Shown: positions 62,812 through 64,000 of the stretch, in pieces
Layout: the number at the start of each line of letters is the position of its first letter
Position numbering within the stretch: position 1 is the first letter of the stretch
NCBI RefSeq assembly: GCF_014642175.1
Contig: NZ_BMIL01000008.1
Location: forward strand, 1-64,000
Length of the DNA: 64,000 bases
Origin: Pedobacter quisquiliarum
Lineage (GTDB): Bacteria; Bacteroidota; Bacteroidia; Sphingobacteriales; Sphingobacteriaceae
Reading direction: 5' to 3'
The notes under the pieces: model-generated
Databases searched by the model: none
Told to the model about the DNA's origin: nothing
Seen by the model: the letters and a program-made list of their open reading frames with translations, nothing else
Translations under genes and position numbers: made by a program

Positions 62812-64000
62812 GTGTCTTTAGATAAATTAAAATTAAGTAAGTCGCTGGTAATCGCCATGACTGATGCAGGATACCTGACCCCAAAAGCCATTCAACTTAA
62901 AGCAATGTCCAGAATACTTGGTGGTCAGGACATCATCGCTGTTGCACCAGAGAAATCCGGCAAAACAACCACCTATGTGCTTGGCGTTTTAATGCGACTG
63001 AAATATACGAAAGACGATGCGCCGAAAGTCCTGATTTTGGTTGCTGATCATGAACGTGGTCAGGCTGTAATTGATCAGTTTGTATCCCTGAGTAAAAACC
63101 GTGACTTGAACATCATGGGCCTTTTCGGTACTGGCGGTACAGATGCTGAAGTGAGTGAGCTCGCGTTGGGTGTCGACATTGTCGTTGCCACGCCAACCAG
63201 AGCACGAGCAGTGTACCTGAAGTTGGGTTTGAACTTAAGTAAATTGCAGACTTTCATCGTAGATGATGCAGACCTGATCGTTAAACAGGGTATGCAATTA
63301 CCAACCGCGGAATTGGCACGTAGCGCTGGAAAGTGTCAGCACCTGGTGTTTACGGAAGTTGTACATGATAAACTGTACAAGATGATCGACCAGTTCATGA
63401 ATTTCCCAACCTTATTGGAAGTGGAAGAATTCGAAAATGACCAGGCCGCCGTAATTACCCAACTGCTGTACCAGGTACCGAACTACAAGACCAAAGTTAA
63501 TTTGATGCACAACCTGCTACGCGACGATGAAGTGTTCAGCAAGGTGGTAATCTTTGTAAATACGCGATTAAACGCACAGAAACTTGCTAAAGCGCTCGAA
63601 AGTCAGCGTGAAGGGGAGTTCTCCATGCTCAGACCATTACACTTCGATGAAAATGGATTTGACGATTTTGAAGATTTCAAAGCAGAACCTGATGCGCGTG
63701 TCATTGTTGTTGCAAACGAAGCTGCACCAGAAATCGACTTACATGGTGTTCCTTTTATCTTTCACTTTGAGGTTCCTGAAGAGAAGGAAACGTTCCTAAG
63801 CAGAATCATCAAGAATCCGGATGCTGAGGAAGAAGTGGTTTCCATCACTTTTGCAACAGATCTGGAACTTGGACAAATCAAGAAAATTGAGCAGTCTATT
63901 GGTCAGAAGATGGAAGTGCTCGACTTACCCGATGATCTGCTTGTCGACAAAGGATCGAAGCCAAAACCGGCAGTAAATAAGAATATGGTTTCCCAGGATA
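62812..64000 (+). CDS. Degenerate DEAD-box helicase-like protein, 3' end beyond the window
   Basis: At least 396 aa from GTG 62812 (MSLDKLKLSKSLVIAMTDAG). The RecA-like N-domain follows a DEAD-box pattern: Q-motif region GYLTPKAIQLKAM, Walker A APEKSGKTTTY (usual AQTGSGKT, Gly replaced by Lys), motif Ib VATPTRA, and motif II VDDADLI (Asp-Asp-Ala-Asp instead of DEAD). The motif III region reads HLVFTEVV instead of SAT. In the C-domain, VVIFVNTRLNAQKLAKAL is the usual helix, but the HRxGRxGR motif is missing (FHFEVPEEKETFLSRI in its place). ATP binding may persist but helicase activity is doubtful. The frame is intact, so it looks conserved rather than decayed. Confidence 0.8.
   Translation, partial: MSLDKLKLSKSLVIAMTDAGYLTPKAIQLKAMSRILGGQDIIAVAPEKSGKTTTYVLGVLMRLKYTKDDAPKVLILVADHERGQAVIDQFVSLSKNRDLNIMGLFGTGGTDAEVSELALGVDIVVATPTRARAVYLKLGLNLSKLQTFIVDDADLIVKQGMQLPTAELARSAGKCQHLVFTEVVHDKLYKMIDQFMNFPTLLEVEEFENDQAAVITQLLYQVPNYKTKVNLMHNLLRDDEVFSKVVIFVNTRLNAQKLAKALESQREGEFSMLRPLHFDENGFDDFEDFKAEPDARVIVVANEAAPEIDLHGVPFIFHFEVPEEKETFLSRIIKNPDAEEEVVSITFATDLELGQIKKIEQSIGQKMEVLDLPDDLLVDKGSKPKPAVNKNMVSQD

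Noticed and set aside
62590..62860. Frameshift instead of truncation in the GT39 gene
   Set aside because: No upstream frame on the minus strand contains the Asp-Glu loop or first helix of GT39; the upstream DNA is only the promoter region of the divergent gene.

Overview
The window looks like chromosomal DNA of a Bacteroidota bacterium, most likely of the Sphingobacteriaceae (Pedobacter/Mucilaginibacter type). I infer this from perfect TAnnTTTG promoter elements in front of many genes, the general lack of Shine-Dalgarno sequences, a PKD-repeat protein with a gliding-type (T9SS type B) C-terminus beside a PorP/SprF protein, a bacillithiol gene (bshB1), an LpxR-like outer-membrane protein, and DUF4294, DUF4783 and DUF2723 proteins. 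No phage, transposase, tRNA or CRISPR array is visible. Most of the window is ordinary core genome; the accessory part is 1.3-16.3 kb.

Layout. 1-65: the last bases of a 5S rRNA and its terminator, so an rRNA operon ends here. 323-1303: acyl-ACP desaturase. 15435 down to 1305: an eleven-gene minus-strand exopolysaccharide operon with overlapping or nearly abutting genes. In transcription order it holds a Wza-like export lipoprotein, a Wzc-like tyrosine autokinase, five GT4-type glycosyltransferases, a Wzy-like polymerase, a sixth GT4, a GT2-exosortase fusion protein, and a WcaF-like acetyltransferase. A GT2 gene is transcribed divergently at 15520. No Wzx flippase and no priming sugar-phosphate transferase are present, so those must lie elsewhere. 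16331-18789: gapA and pgk. 19143-25051: a large secreted PKD protein and its PorP/SprF partner.

25186-31916: rpsA, cmk, arfB-like, an LpxR-like gene and lon. 32164-38034: a TPR protein, a lipoprotein with gpmI, DUF4783, then nadC-plsY-M48 peptidase. 38053-43471 (minus): pabB, purA, fur and rel (ppGpp). 43593-45450: DUF4294, a thiol peroxidase of the GPx family, and bshB1, a thiol-redox group behind a promoter with a perfect 10-5-10 palindrome. 45452-48216: a small membrane protein, lysine 6-aminotransferase, and a universal stress protein, with CRP- and FNR-like sites in the divergent intergenic region. 48482-64000: a DUF2723 GT-C membrane protein, a ThuA-like protein, DinB-like and ACC-deaminase-like genes flanked by two degenerate tandem-repeat arrays, rluD, a class IV aminotransferase, fmt, topoisomerase IB, NamZ/DUF1343, an FtsX/LolE permease, a 5'-truncated GT39 gene, and a DEAD-box-like protein whose catalytic motifs are degenerate (it runs off the end).

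The most interesting parts are: (1) the exosortase catalytic domain fused to a GT2 inside the polysaccharide operon; (2) repeat-built linkers between the two Rossmann domains of several glycosyltransferases in that operon, the extreme case being a 67-residue insert that is half asparagine; (3) the degenerate DEAD-box protein; (4) the palindromic operator at 43546-43570.
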